A stretch of DNA of 64,000 nucleotides from Rathayibacter rhapontici. GTDB lineage: Bacteria > Actinomycetota > Actinomycetes > Actinomycetales > Microbacteriaceae. Below the pieces are notes generated by a model. It saw only the letters and a list, made by a program, of their open reading frames with translations, did no database searches and was not told the DNA's origin. Positions 52,327-59,446 of this stretch are shown here, in pieces. The position numbers were made by a program, and so were the translations under genes. Numbering within the stretch: the first letter of the stretch is position 1; each line of letters begins with the position of its first letter. Where the stretch lies: the NCBI RefSeq assembly GCF_001995175.1, contig NZ_MUKN01000008.1, positions 22,099-86,098 on the forward strand, given 5' to 3'.

Positions 52327-52967
52327 CCGCGCTCGCCCCCGCCCGCCGCGCGGTGCTGCTGCGCCGCATCCGCCTGATCGTCGCCGTGACGATCGGCTAC
52401 AACCTCGTCGAGGCGGTCGTCGCCCTGAGTGCGGGAGCCGCCGCGTCGTCGACCGCGCTGATCGGCTTCGGACTCGACTCCGGCATCGAGGTGCTCTCGG
52501 CCGCGGCGGTCGCGTGGCAGTTCTCGCGGCGGGACCCGGAGCGGTACGAGCGCGGGACCCTCCGGGTGATCGCCGTGGCGTTCTTCGCGCTGGCCGCCTA
52601 CGTCGCCGTGTCGTCGATCCTGTCGCTCGTCGCGGGCAGCGAGCCCGCGGTCAGCCCGCTCGGGCTCGCGATCACGGCGCTGAGCGTCGTCGTGATGCCG
52701 TTCCTCTCGCTGGCCGAACGGCAGGCGGGCCGCGAACTGGGTTCGGCCACGGCGGTCGCCGACTCGAAGCAGACCCTCGTCTGCACCTGGCTGTCGGCGG
52801 CGGTCCTGATCGGGCTGGCGCTGAACGGCCTGCTCGGCTGGTGGTGGGCCGACGCCGTCGCCGGTCTCGTCATCGTCGTGTTCGCGCTGCGCGAGGGGAT
52901 CGAGGCCTGGCGCGGTGACGCGTGCGCCACCTCCGTCGGCATGCTGCTGGAGGAGGAGGGGCGCTGA
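52323..52967 (+). CDS. Cation diffusion facilitator-like transporter
   Basis: 214 residues with six helices (IRLIVAVTIGYNLVEAVVAL, STALIGFGLDSGIEVLSAAA, VIAVAFFALAAYVAVSSILSLV, LGLAITALSVVVMPFLSLAE). The metal site of CDF proteins is present as GFGLDSGIE (HxxxD-type variant, here F-G-L-D) and ADSKQT. The cytoplasmic domain is missing, as in short CDF homologues. Start GTG 52323 overlaps the repressor stop (GTGA); ATG 52311 is an alternative. Probably exports the metal sensed by the repressor. Confidence 0.88.
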   Translation: MTALAPARRAVLLRRIRLIVAVTIGYNLVEAVVALSAGAAASSTALIGFGLDSGIEVLSAAAVAWQFSRRDPERYERGTLRVIAVAFFALAAYVAVSSILSLVAGSEPAVSPLGLAITALSVVVMPFLSLAERQAGRELGSATAVADSKQTLVCTWLSAAVLIGLALNGLLGWWWADAVAGLVIVVFALREGIEAWRGDACATSVGMLLEEEGR

Positions 52968-52997
52968 CGCCCGTCGCCCCGGGCGTACGGTCGGGGC

Positions 52998-53726
52998 ATG
53001 GACACCTCCCGCATCTGGCGCTCGGTCTCGGGAGAGGGCGATCCGCTGCTCGCGCTGCACCCCGGCGGAACCGACTCCCGAGCGATGGCCCCGCTGCTCG
53101 AGAACCTGCCGGACCTGCGCTGGGTCGTCGTCGACCGACCGGGGCACGGGCGATCGCCCGACGTCGACGGGGAGTGGAGCTTTGTCGACGCGGCCGACGC
53201 GGTGGCGGCCGTGCTGGACGAGCTCGCCCTCCCGCCCGCGCACGTCGTCGGCTGGAGCGACGGGGCGATCGTCGGACTGCACCTCGCGCTCCGGCGGCCC
53301 GATCTGGTGCGGTCGCTCGTGGTCGGTGCCGGGGTGTTCCACCACGACGGCTGGCGCGAGGGTGTCCTCGGCGGCGAGCCGCCGGAGTTCCTCGGCGACG
53401 CCTACGCCGAGCTGTCGCCCGACGGACGCGAGCACTGGCCGATCGTCGTCGCCAAGGCCGCGCGGCTCCACGAGACGGAGCCGCGCCTCACCGCCGACGA
53501 CCTCGCGCGGCTCGACCTGCCCGTGCTCGTGGTGGCCGGAGACGACGACGAGGTCCGGTTCGAGCACCTGGTCGCGATGTACGAGGCGCTGCCGGACGGC
53601 GAGCTGGCGATCCTGCCGAGAGCGACCCATGGCGCGCTCGTCGAGAAGCCCGATCTGCTGGCGCGGCTCATCCGGGATCTGCACCACCCCGACGGGAACG
53701 GAGTGGCGCCGATCCGCCGCCGCTGA
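52998..53726 (+). CDS. Alpha/beta hydrolase
   Basis: 242 residues, cytoplasmic. Oxyanion region LALHPGGTDSRAM, WVVVDRPGHGRS, nucleophile Ser in VVGWSDGAIVGL, Asp in VLVVAGDDDEVR, catalytic His in PRATHGALVEKP. Pattern is that of small esterases/lactonases; the substrate is unknown. Located after the metal pair with a short gap; independent function likely. Confidence 0.9.
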   Translation: MDTSRIWRSVSGEGDPLLALHPGGTDSRAMAPLLENLPDLRWVVVDRPGHGRSPDVDGEWSFVDAADAVAAVLDELALPPAHVVGWSDGAIVGLHLALRRPDLVRSLVVGAGVFHHDGWREGVLGGEPPEFLGDAYAELSPDGREHWPIVVAKAARLHETEPRLTADDLARLDLPVLVVAGDDDEVRFEHLVAMYEALPDGELAILPRATHGALVEKPDLLARLIRDLHHPDGNGVAPIRRR

Positions 53727-53766
53727 CGTCCAGCGTCCGCCCACCGGCGTCGGTGATGCTCGCCGG

Positions 53767-54681
53767 ATGACCCTCACGGTGCCCGACGTTCTCGTCCCGC
53801 TGGCGCTGCGGCTCGCGCGCGCGAACCGCACGTTCACGACCGAGGAGGGGGCCCGCCGGCGCATCCGCGAGGCGCAGCTGCGGCCCGCGCCGTACGGGCC
53901 GCCGGCGCGGCTGGCGTCCGGGATCCGCGTGGACGCCGAGCACGTCGACGGCTGGCCCGTGTACACGCTGCGCCCGCGGGGCCGCGTGCTCGGAGGCGCG
54001 GTGTACGCGCACGGCGGCGGCTGGGTCAACGAGATCCACCCGCAGCACTGGCGGCTCGCGGCCCGCATCGCGGCGGAGGCGTCGATCGCCGTCACGCTGC
54101 CGATCTACCCGCTGGTGCCGTTCGGGACCGCTCTCGAGGCGCGCGACGGCGTGCTCGCCCTGGTGCGGCGGAGCCGGGAGCGCTACGGACCGACGTGTCT
54201 CGCGGGCGACTCCGCCGGCGGGCAGATCGCGCTGTCGACGGCGCTGGCGCTCCGCGACGAGGGCGTCGTGCTGCCGCGCACGGTGCTGATCTCGCCGGCG
54301 CTGGACCTCTCGTGGAGCAACCCGCGCATCCCGGCGGTGCAGCCGACGGATCCGTGGCTCGGCACCCCCGGCGGCCGCGTGCTGGCGGAGCACTGGCGCG
54401 GGGAGCTCGACCTGCTCGACCCGGCGGTGAGCCCGCTGTTCGGCGAGTACGCGGGGCTCGGCCCGCTGACCGTGTTCACCGGCACCCGCGACGTGCTGAA
54501 CCCGGACGTGCACCTGCTGGCGGCGAGGGCCGCGGCGGCGGCGGTGCCGTTCGAGCTGCACGAGGCAGTCGGCCAGCTCCACGTGTACCCGCTCGTGCCG
54601 ACCCGCGCGGGCCGCGAGGCGGCGCACGACGTGATCGAGGCCCTGAGCCGCGCGGTGCGCCGGGCCGACCTGCAGAAGTAA
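53767..54681 (+). CDS. Alpha/beta hydrolase, hormone-sensitive-lipase-like esterase
   Basis: 304 residues. Oxyanion motif AHGGGWVNE, nucleophile Ser in LAGDSAGGQIAL, Asp in TGTRDVLNPD, His in QLHVYPLVPT: the full HSL-family (family IV) set. ATG start with no strong ribosome site. The last codons (RAVRRADLQK and TAA) lie in a 36-base sequence that recurs after the Abi gene at 55764, encoding RAVRQPGLQK and TAA, so the 3' end of this gene seems to have been replaced by an insertion event. Confidence 0.92.
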   Translation: MTLTVPDVLVPLALRLARANRTFTTEEGARRRIREAQLRPAPYGPPARLASGIRVDAEHVDGWPVYTLRPRGRVLGGAVYAHGGGWVNEIHPQHWRLAARIAAEASIAVTLPIYPLVPFGTALEARDGVLALVRRSRERYGPTCLAGDSAGGQIALSTALALRDEGVVLPRTVLISPALDLSWSNPRIPAVQPTDPWLGTPGGRVLAEHWRGELDLLDPAVSPLFGEYAGLGPLTVFTGTRDVLNPDVHLLAARAAAAAVPFELHEAVGQLHVYPLVPTRAGREAAHDVIEALSRAVRRADLQK

Positions 54682-54684
54682 GGC
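54649..54684. repeat. Left 36-base direct repeat bounding the Abi island
   Basis: CGCGCGGTGCGCC to CTGCAGAAGTAAGGC; 32 of 36 bases match 55764-55799. Contains the stop codon of the esterase gene. Confidence 0.7.
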
Positions 54685-54725
54685 ATCAGCGGATCGACGC
54701 GGTGCGCGCCTCCGCAGCGAGCACG

Positions 54726-55639
54726 TCACCGAGCTGGCGCGGTGGCCGCGGTGTGATCACGCGGGCTCTGCGGCGCGGCGAGACCTCGCCATAAGACTGC
54801 GTGGGACATGTGCTGCTCGACCAGGTCGGGCAGTAAGGGAAGTCCGCCCTCGCCTCGATCGAGGATGTCGTCGAGAGACGCGACCGCGTCGAGCACTGAG
54901 CGCGGATCGAACTGGCCGGCGAGGCGCTTCGCCTTCGCGCGGACGTTGTTCGGGGTGGGCCCGCATCGATGAGCGAGTGGTTCCAGAGGCGACTGTGATG
55001 GGCGCACCTGTTGCGCAGGTAGACCAGAGCTCGCACACGGGAGGCGAAGCCCGACCGGGCAGCACCGAGCCGGGCTGCCACCGCTGCGGACAGCGCTCCT
55101 CCGTCTCCGCGCTCGATGCACTTCGACAGCGTGCCGAACGACCAGGCCTCCACGGCCGACCACACCGGCAGCTCGTCGAACCTCGTGCCTGTGGTGGAGT
55201 CCCTGTACCGCAGGATGTGCCGCTCCCTGCTCCGCTCGATGTCCCTCAGACACGACTCGCCCGTCGGCTCCGCGCTCGGCGCGTCCGTGTAGAAGCTCGT
55301 CTCGAGGTAGGTGCGGTAGGGGCCGTGGATCTCGGCGATCGTCTGAGCTGTCCGGCTCCTCAGAAGCAGCTCCGCACGAGCCAGCCGACCAGTCAGCCTT
55401 TCGCGGAGGAGCGCGTCCGCGTCGTAGACCGCCCTCACCGCCTCGAACGTGCTCCCGTCTTCGAAGCGATCGTCTCCGCGGTGGGGTGCATGCTGGAAGT
55501 ACCGGAGGTATCCGGAGAACCGGTAATAGCCCTGCACGTCGAGGAAGCGGGCGCAGGCGTCCGGATCGGCGATCTCGAGACCACGGTCGAGGAGAAGGCG
55601 CACGAGCTGTGGAGGCGAGAGGCCGGGCTTGAGGCCCAC
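54726..55639 (-). pseudogene. Abi_2 (AbiD/AbiF-type) HEPN abortive-infection protein, frameshifted near C-terminus
   Basis: About 305 residues when repaired. From GTG 55639 (GAGGAG 6 bases upstream) the protein reads GLKPGLSPPQLVRLLLDRGL, FLDVQGYYRFSGYLRYF (the Abi_2 hallmark), FGTLSKCIERGD and the HEPN RNase motif RNRCAH (Arg209 to His214). One base is missing near 54960: SLIDAG continues as PTPNNVRAKAKRLAGQFD in another frame to the stop at 54726. Abi_2 proteins kill or arrest phage-infected cells by RNA cleavage. The known core motif lies before the shift. An upstream in-frame GTG (55720) would start inside a hairpin. Composition slightly less GC-rich than neighbours; lone gene between direct repeats, so probably acquired. 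Confidence 0.85.
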
Positions 55640-55655
55640 ATCGGCCTCCTCGGGA

Positions 55656-55712
55656 CAAAGAAAAGGCCCCTCCCATGTGAGCATCGTGGAGAGGCTTGGG
55701 AGGGGGTCGATT
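55656..55712 (-). ncRNA. Candidate leader RNA with terminator-like hairpin upstream of Abi gene
   Basis: On the minus strand CCCCTCCCA (55705-55697) pairs perfectly with TGGGAGGGG (55675-55667) and is followed at once by CCTTTTCTTTG, the only hairpin plus U-rich tract noticed in this window. It lies just upstream of the Abi ribosome site. A weak -10 (TACTGT, 55724-55719) precedes it. AbiF-type genes are known to be accompanied by structured RNAs; this could be such an RNA or an attenuator. Start point is a guess. Confidence 0.4.
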
Positions 55713-55763
55713 GACTCCACAGTAGCAGCGACGCGAGGGCCGGGGCGGGATGGCGCCGGACGT

Positions 55764-55799
55764 CGCGCGGTGCGCCAGCCCGGGCTGCAGAAGTAAGGC
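55764..55799. repeat. Right 36-base direct repeat bounding the Abi island
   Basis: CGCGCGGTGCGCCAGCCCGG...AAGTAAGGC, encoding RAVRQPGLQK and stop in the frame equivalent to the esterase end. 1115 bases from the left copy. It runs into the long hairpin at 55785. Confidence 0.7.
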
Positions 55800-55858
55800 T
55801 GAGCGTTGTGCTTCCGCGCGGATCCGCGCGATCCGGCCGCTCAGCCTTACTTCTGCAG
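55785..55858. terminator. Long hairpin that probably ended the ancestral esterase gene
   Basis: CTGCAGAAGTAAGGCTGAGCG and its exact complement form 21-base arms around 32 bases that contain the 16-base palindrome CGCGCGGATCCGCGCG (55815-55830). The first arm includes the codons LQK and TAA, so the stop codon lies in the stem. Confidence 0.65.
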
Positions 55859-55885
55859 TCCGTGACGAGCCGACGCGTCCCCCTG

Positions 55886-55924
55886 CAGGTCGAGCAGCCC
55901 CGGCGGGGCGTCTCGAGACCCGCG
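55886..55924. repeat. Interspersed palindromic repeat, family 1 (copy 5)
   Basis: CAGGTCGAGCAGCCCCGGCG then GGGCGTCTCGAGACCCGCG; hairpin GCCCCGGCGGGGC. Lies just after the rhamnose isomerase stop (55939, minus strand). Confidence 0.7.
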
Positions 55925-55938
55925 TCAGCGGTGGGGCG

Positions 55939-57108
55939 TCAGGCGCCCCAGCTCGACTGGGTGCCGCCGACGCGCTCGGCGGCGAGCTGCTCGGCGCGGC
56001 CCGACGCGGCGTACTCGCGCATCGGGTCCGCGGGCAGGCCGCGGGTCTCGCGCCAGGCGGCGAGGGCCGGGCGCACGTCCGAGTAGAACGCGTCCATCAG
56101 GATCCCGTTCGCGCCGAGCACGTCGCCCGCGAGCTGCGCCTTCTCGAGCTCCGCGCGGTCGACGAGCAGCGCGCGCGCCGTCATCTCCTGCACGTTGAGC
56201 ACCGAGCGGATCTGGCCGGGGATCTTGTCCTCGACGTTGTGGCACTGGTCGAGCATGAACGCGACGGGCGAGTCGGGGCCGTAGCCGCCTCCGCGCACCA
56301 CCTCGAAGAGGATCCGGAACAGCTGGAACGGGTCGGCCGCTCCGACGATCAGGTCGTCGTCGGCGTAGAAGCGCGAGTTGAAGTCGAACGAGCCGAGCTT
56401 CCCGAGGCGCAGCAGCTGGGCGACGATGAACTCGATGTTGGTGCCGGGAGCGTGGTGGCCGGTGTCGAGGCAGACCAGCGCGCGGTCGCCCAGCGCGGCC
56501 ACGTGCGCGTAGGAGGTTCCCCAGTCCGGCACATCCATGTGGTAGAACGCGGGCTCGAAGAACTTGTACTCGAGCACCATCCGCTGCTCGGCGCCCAGGC
56601 GCTCGTAGATCGTCGCGAGGGAGTCGGCGAGACGGTCCTGGCGGCCGCGGATGTCCTGCTGGCCGGGGTAGTTGGAGCCGTCGGCGAGCCATATCTTGAG
56701 GTCGCGCGAGCCGGTCGCGTCCATGATGTCGATGCAGGCGAGGTGGTGGTCGATGGCCTTCTGGCGGATCACCGGGTCGGAGTGCGTCAGCGAGCCGAAC
56801 TTGTAGTCGTCGTCCTGGAAGGTGTTGGAGTTGATGGTGCCCAGCGCCACGCCCTTCGACGCGGCGTAGTCGCCGAGCGCCGAGTAGTCGTCGACCTTGT
56901 CCCACGGGATGTGGAGCGCGACGGTCGGTGCGAGTCCGGTGAGCTCGTTGACGGTCGCCGCGTCCGAGATCTTCTCCTCGATGGTGCGGGGCGTGCCCGG
57001 GGTGGCGAACACCTTGAAGCGGGTGCCGGCGTTGCCGAAGGCCCACGAGGGCAGTTCGATCGCCTGCTGCTCGAGCTGGCTGAGGACGTCGGGGGTGAGT
57101 TCGGTCAC
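55939..57108 (-). CDS. rhaI: L-rhamnose isomerase (actinobacterial/RhaI type)
   Basis: 389 residues, TIM barrel sugar isomerase converting L-rhamnose to L-rhamnulose with divalent metals. Conserved stretches: RFKVFATPGTPRTIEEKISD, ALHIPWDKVDDY, LKIWLADGSNYPGQQD, LEYKFFEPAFYHMDVPDWGT (metal Glu), CLDTGHHAPGTNIE (metal Asp and His), DFNSRFYADDDLIVGAADP. The GTG start overlaps the stop of the mutarotase gene (GTGA). The kinase and aldolase steps are not in this window. Confidence 0.93.
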   Translation of the reverse strand: MTELTPDVLSQLEQQAIELPSWAFGNAGTRFKVFATPGTPRTIEEKISDAATVNELTGLAPTVALHIPWDKVDDYSALGDYAASKGVALGTINSNTFQDDDYKFGSLTHSDPVIRQKAIDHHLACIDIMDATGSRDLKIWLADGSNYPGQQDIRGRQDRLADSLATIYERLGAEQRMVLEYKFFEPAFYHMDVPDWGTSYAHVAALGDRALVCLDTGHHAPGTNIEFIVAQLLRLGKLGSFDFNSRFYADDDLIVGAADPFQLFRILFEVVRGGGYGPDSPVAFMLDQCHNVEDKIPGQIRSVLNVQEMTARALLVDRAELEKAQLAGDVLGANGILMDAFYSDVRPALAAWRETRGLPADPMREYAASGRAEQLAAERVGGTQSSWGA

Positions 57109-57497
57109 GAGGCGTGTCCTTCTGCGAGAGGGGTGGGAGCGGCGTCGAGCGCCGCGAGCTGGTCCTCCAGGTGGAAGACCTCGGTCAGGGGGAGGAAGCC
57201 CTCGTCCGGTGCACCGTCGAGGTCGACGAAGAACTCGCCCATCTCGGCCTGCCAGCGGGCGTTGACCTCGGTCCGCGCCATGGCGGCCTGCGCGTCGACG
57301 ATCGAGGGCGTCTCGACGTAGCCGATGAGCAGCCCGTCCTCGCGGACGAAGAGCGAGTAGTTGTTCCAGCCGGTGGCCTTCAGGGCCCTCAGCATGTCGG
57401 GCCACACGGCCGCGTGGCGCTCCTTGTACTCCTCGAGGCGGTCGGGCTTCACCTGGAGCTGGAAGCAGACCCGGGTGAGGGCGGTGTCACTCGGCAT
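57105..57497 (-). CDS. rhaM: L-rhamnose mutarotase
   Basis: 130 residues, a little longer than the 104 typical of RhaM, with an extra C-terminal tail. Interconverts L-rhamnose anomers before isomerisation. Motifs: RVCFQLQVKPDRLEEYKERH, VWPDMLRALKATGWNNYSLF (catalytic His in the RHAAVWP turn), LIGYVETPS, WQAEMGEFF. AAGGAG lies 8 bases before the ATG. First gene of the operon with rhaI, divergent from the LacI gene. Confidence 0.92.
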   Translation of the reverse strand: MPSDTALTRVCFQLQVKPDRLEEYKERHAAVWPDMLRALKATGWNNYSLFVREDGLLIGYVETPSIVDAQAAMARTEVNARWQAEMGEFFVDLDGAPDEGFLPLTEVFHLEDQLAALDAAPTPLAEGHAS

Positions 57498-57524
57498 CGA
57501 GCGGCTCCTTCGTCTGGAGGGGCG

Positions 57525-57540
57525 CGTGAATCGTTTCACG
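57525..57540. promoter_or_regulatory. LacI-type operator of the rhamnose operon
   Basis: CGTGAATCGTTTCACG, 16-base palindrome with central CG and one mismatched pair, 28 bases before the mutarotase start and in the gap shared with the divergent LacI gene. Confidence 0.7.
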
Positions 57541-57681
57541 CCAGTGCTCGCCGAGCGTATCGCGCAGCTGCGGAGCGTGTCAAAGAGCGCGGACCGACTG
57601 GAAGCGGGCAGGCGGACCCGAACCCCGGTGCCATACTTCCGGGACCGCCGCCCGCCGCGCGGCCCGACCCCAGGAGGCGCC

Positions 57682-58671
57682 GTGCCGTCCGTGAGCGTCC
57701 GCGACGTCGCCGCCCGAGCGGGCGTCTCCGTCGGCACCGTCTCGAACGTGCTGAACCGGCCCGAGCGGGTCGGCGCCGAGTCGGTCCGCCGCGTGCAGGA
57801 GGCGATCGCCGAGCTCGGGTTCGTCCGCAACGACGCCGCGCGGCAGCTCCGCGCTGGTCGCAGCCGCAGCATCGGGCTCGTCGTGCTCGACGCGGGCAAC
57901 CCCTTCTTCTCGGACCTCGCGCGCGGCGCCGAGGCGCGCGCGGCCGAGTCCGGCCTGGCCGTCCTGCTCGGCAACACCGACGACGACGCCCGCCGCGAGG
58001 CCGCCTACCTCGACCTCTTCGAGGAGCAGCGGGTCGGCGGCGTCCTCATCTCGCCGCTGGGGGAGGACTCGACGCGCCTGGACCGCCTCCGCTCGCACGG
58101 GATCCCCTGCGTGCTCGTCGACCGCCACTCGCTCGACCCGGCGCTCTCGTCGGTCGCCGTCGACGACGTCGCGGGGGGGCGCCTGGCCGTGGAGCACCTC
58201 CTGAGCCTCGGCCGGCGGCGCCTGGCGGTGGTGGGCGGGCCGGAGTCGATCCGCCAGGTCGCCGATCGGCTCGCGGGAGCGCGCGCGGCGGTGCGCGAGG
58301 TCGACGGGGCCTCGCTCGAGGAGATCGCGACCGACTCGCTGTCGGTGCTCGCCGGGCGCGAGGCGGGGCGCGCCCTCGCCGCGCGCGACGCCTCCGACCG
58401 CCCCGATGCCGTGTTCTGCGCGAACGACCTGCTCGCGGTCGGGGTTCTGCAGGCTCTGATGCTGCTGGGCGACGTCCGCGTGCCGGAGGACGTCGCGCTC
58501 ATCGGCTACGACGACATCGCGTTCGCGACGGCGACCGTGGTGCCGCTGTCGAGCATCCGCCAGCCGAGCGCGCTGATCGGCGCGACGGCGGTCGACCTGC
58601 TGCTCGACACCGAGCCGCGCCAGGTGCTCTTCCAGCCCGAGCTGGTCGTGCGCGCATCGACGGCGGGCTGA
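57682..58671 (+). CDS. LacI family regulator, probable rhamnose repressor
   Basis: 329 residues from GTG 57682, with CAGGAGG upstream. HTH SVRDVAARAGVSVGTVSNVL, hinge LGFVRNDAARQLRAGRSRSI, sensor IGLVVLDAGNPFFSDLARGA, LGRRRLAVVGGPESIRQV, AVFCANDLLAVGVLQAL, DVALIGYDDIAFATATVVPL. It is divergent from rhaM-rhaI with a matching palindrome between; likely their repressor. Typical of rhamnose-linked LacI proteins of actinobacteria. Confidence 0.92.
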   Translation: MPSVSVRDVAARAGVSVGTVSNVLNRPERVGAESVRRVQEAIAELGFVRNDAARQLRAGRSRSIGLVVLDAGNPFFSDLARGAEARAAESGLAVLLGNTDDDARREAAYLDLFEEQRVGGVLISPLGEDSTRLDRLRSHGIPCVLVDRHSLDPALSSVAVDDVAGGRLAVEHLLSLGRRRLAVVGGPESIRQVADRLAGARAAVREVDGASLEEIATDSLSVLAGREAGRALAARDASDRPDAVFCANDLLAVGVLQALMLLGDVRVPEDVALIGYDDIAFATATVVPLSSIRQPSALIGATAVDLLLDTEPRQVLFQPELVVRASTAG

Positions 58672-58678
58672 GCTCCGC

Positions 58679-59302
58679 TCAGCCGATCAGCTGCGCCGCC
58701 CGCTCGAAGGCGCGCTTCAGCTCGTCGCGCTTGCGGGGCTGACTCATCGCGCGCTGCCCGGGGCTCCACGAGCCGATGACGGTGGGCCCTCCGCTCACGT
58801 ACGGAGCGATGTTCGCGGCCCAGCCCTTCGTCGGGGCGGTACCGGCGGTGACGACGACGTGCAGATCGGGGAGCAGCGGCAGGAGGCGGCGCAGCTCCAT
58901 CGCGCCCTGCCGCACCTCGTCCGCATCGGGCGCGCCGTCGCCGAGGTGCCAGGGCACGATGTTCCAGACCAGCGTGCGCTCGTGCAGACCGACCTCGTTG
59001 CGCAGCGACCAGGTGGTGGCGGCGGTCTGGTCGTCGTTGTCGACCGAGACGAAGCCCGATCCGGCGAGGCCGGCCGCCATGGGGCCCGGAGCCTCGAGCA
59101 CGAGGAGGGCGCGGGCATCGACACCGGCCTCCGCGGGGTCGAAGTCGGGGACGACCGCTCCGGGGTGCCTCCGGGTCCGTCTGGCGAGGAGTTCGTCGCG
59201 GTAGAGGCGCAGAGGCTGCACCGACGGCTCGTCCTCGAGCATCAGCCGGCGCGCGTCGACAGCCGAGCGATCGCGGAAGCCCTGGGGCGCAGTGAGGAAC
59301 AC
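58679..59302 (-). CDS. Uracil-DNA glycosylase-like family protein
   Basis: 207 residues. Pattern of the UDG superfamily: ALLVLEAPGPMAA (like GxxPG of the active site), NEVGLHERTLVWNIVPWHLG, LHVVVTAGTAPTKGWAAN (second motif position), SWSPGQRAMSQPRKRDEL. The catalytic residues of classical Ung are not all present, so activity on uracil is uncertain; members with this pattern are annotated as UDG-like proteins of unknown function. Ends back to back with the LacI gene. Confidence 0.8.
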   Translation of the reverse strand: MFLTAPQGFRDRSAVDARRLMLEDEPSVQPLRLYRDELLARRTRRHPGAVVPDFDPAEAGVDARALLVLEAPGPMAAGLAGSGFVSVDNDDQTAATTWSLRNEVGLHERTLVWNIVPWHLGDGAPDADEVRQGAMELRRLLPLLPDLHVVVTAGTAPTKGWAANIAPYVSGGPTVIGSWSPGQRAMSQPRKRDELKRAFERAAQLIG

Positions 59303-59446
59303 GCTCCGAGGCTAACCGCGGCGGGTGGCACCGAGGTGGACTCTGCGGATCCGGGCGACCCGTCCCGCCGGTGTGCGCGCCCTGCTAGCGTTTCCTGGGC
59401 CGCGTCCAAGAAACCCGGCACTCCCGACCCCTCCACGAAAGACGTC

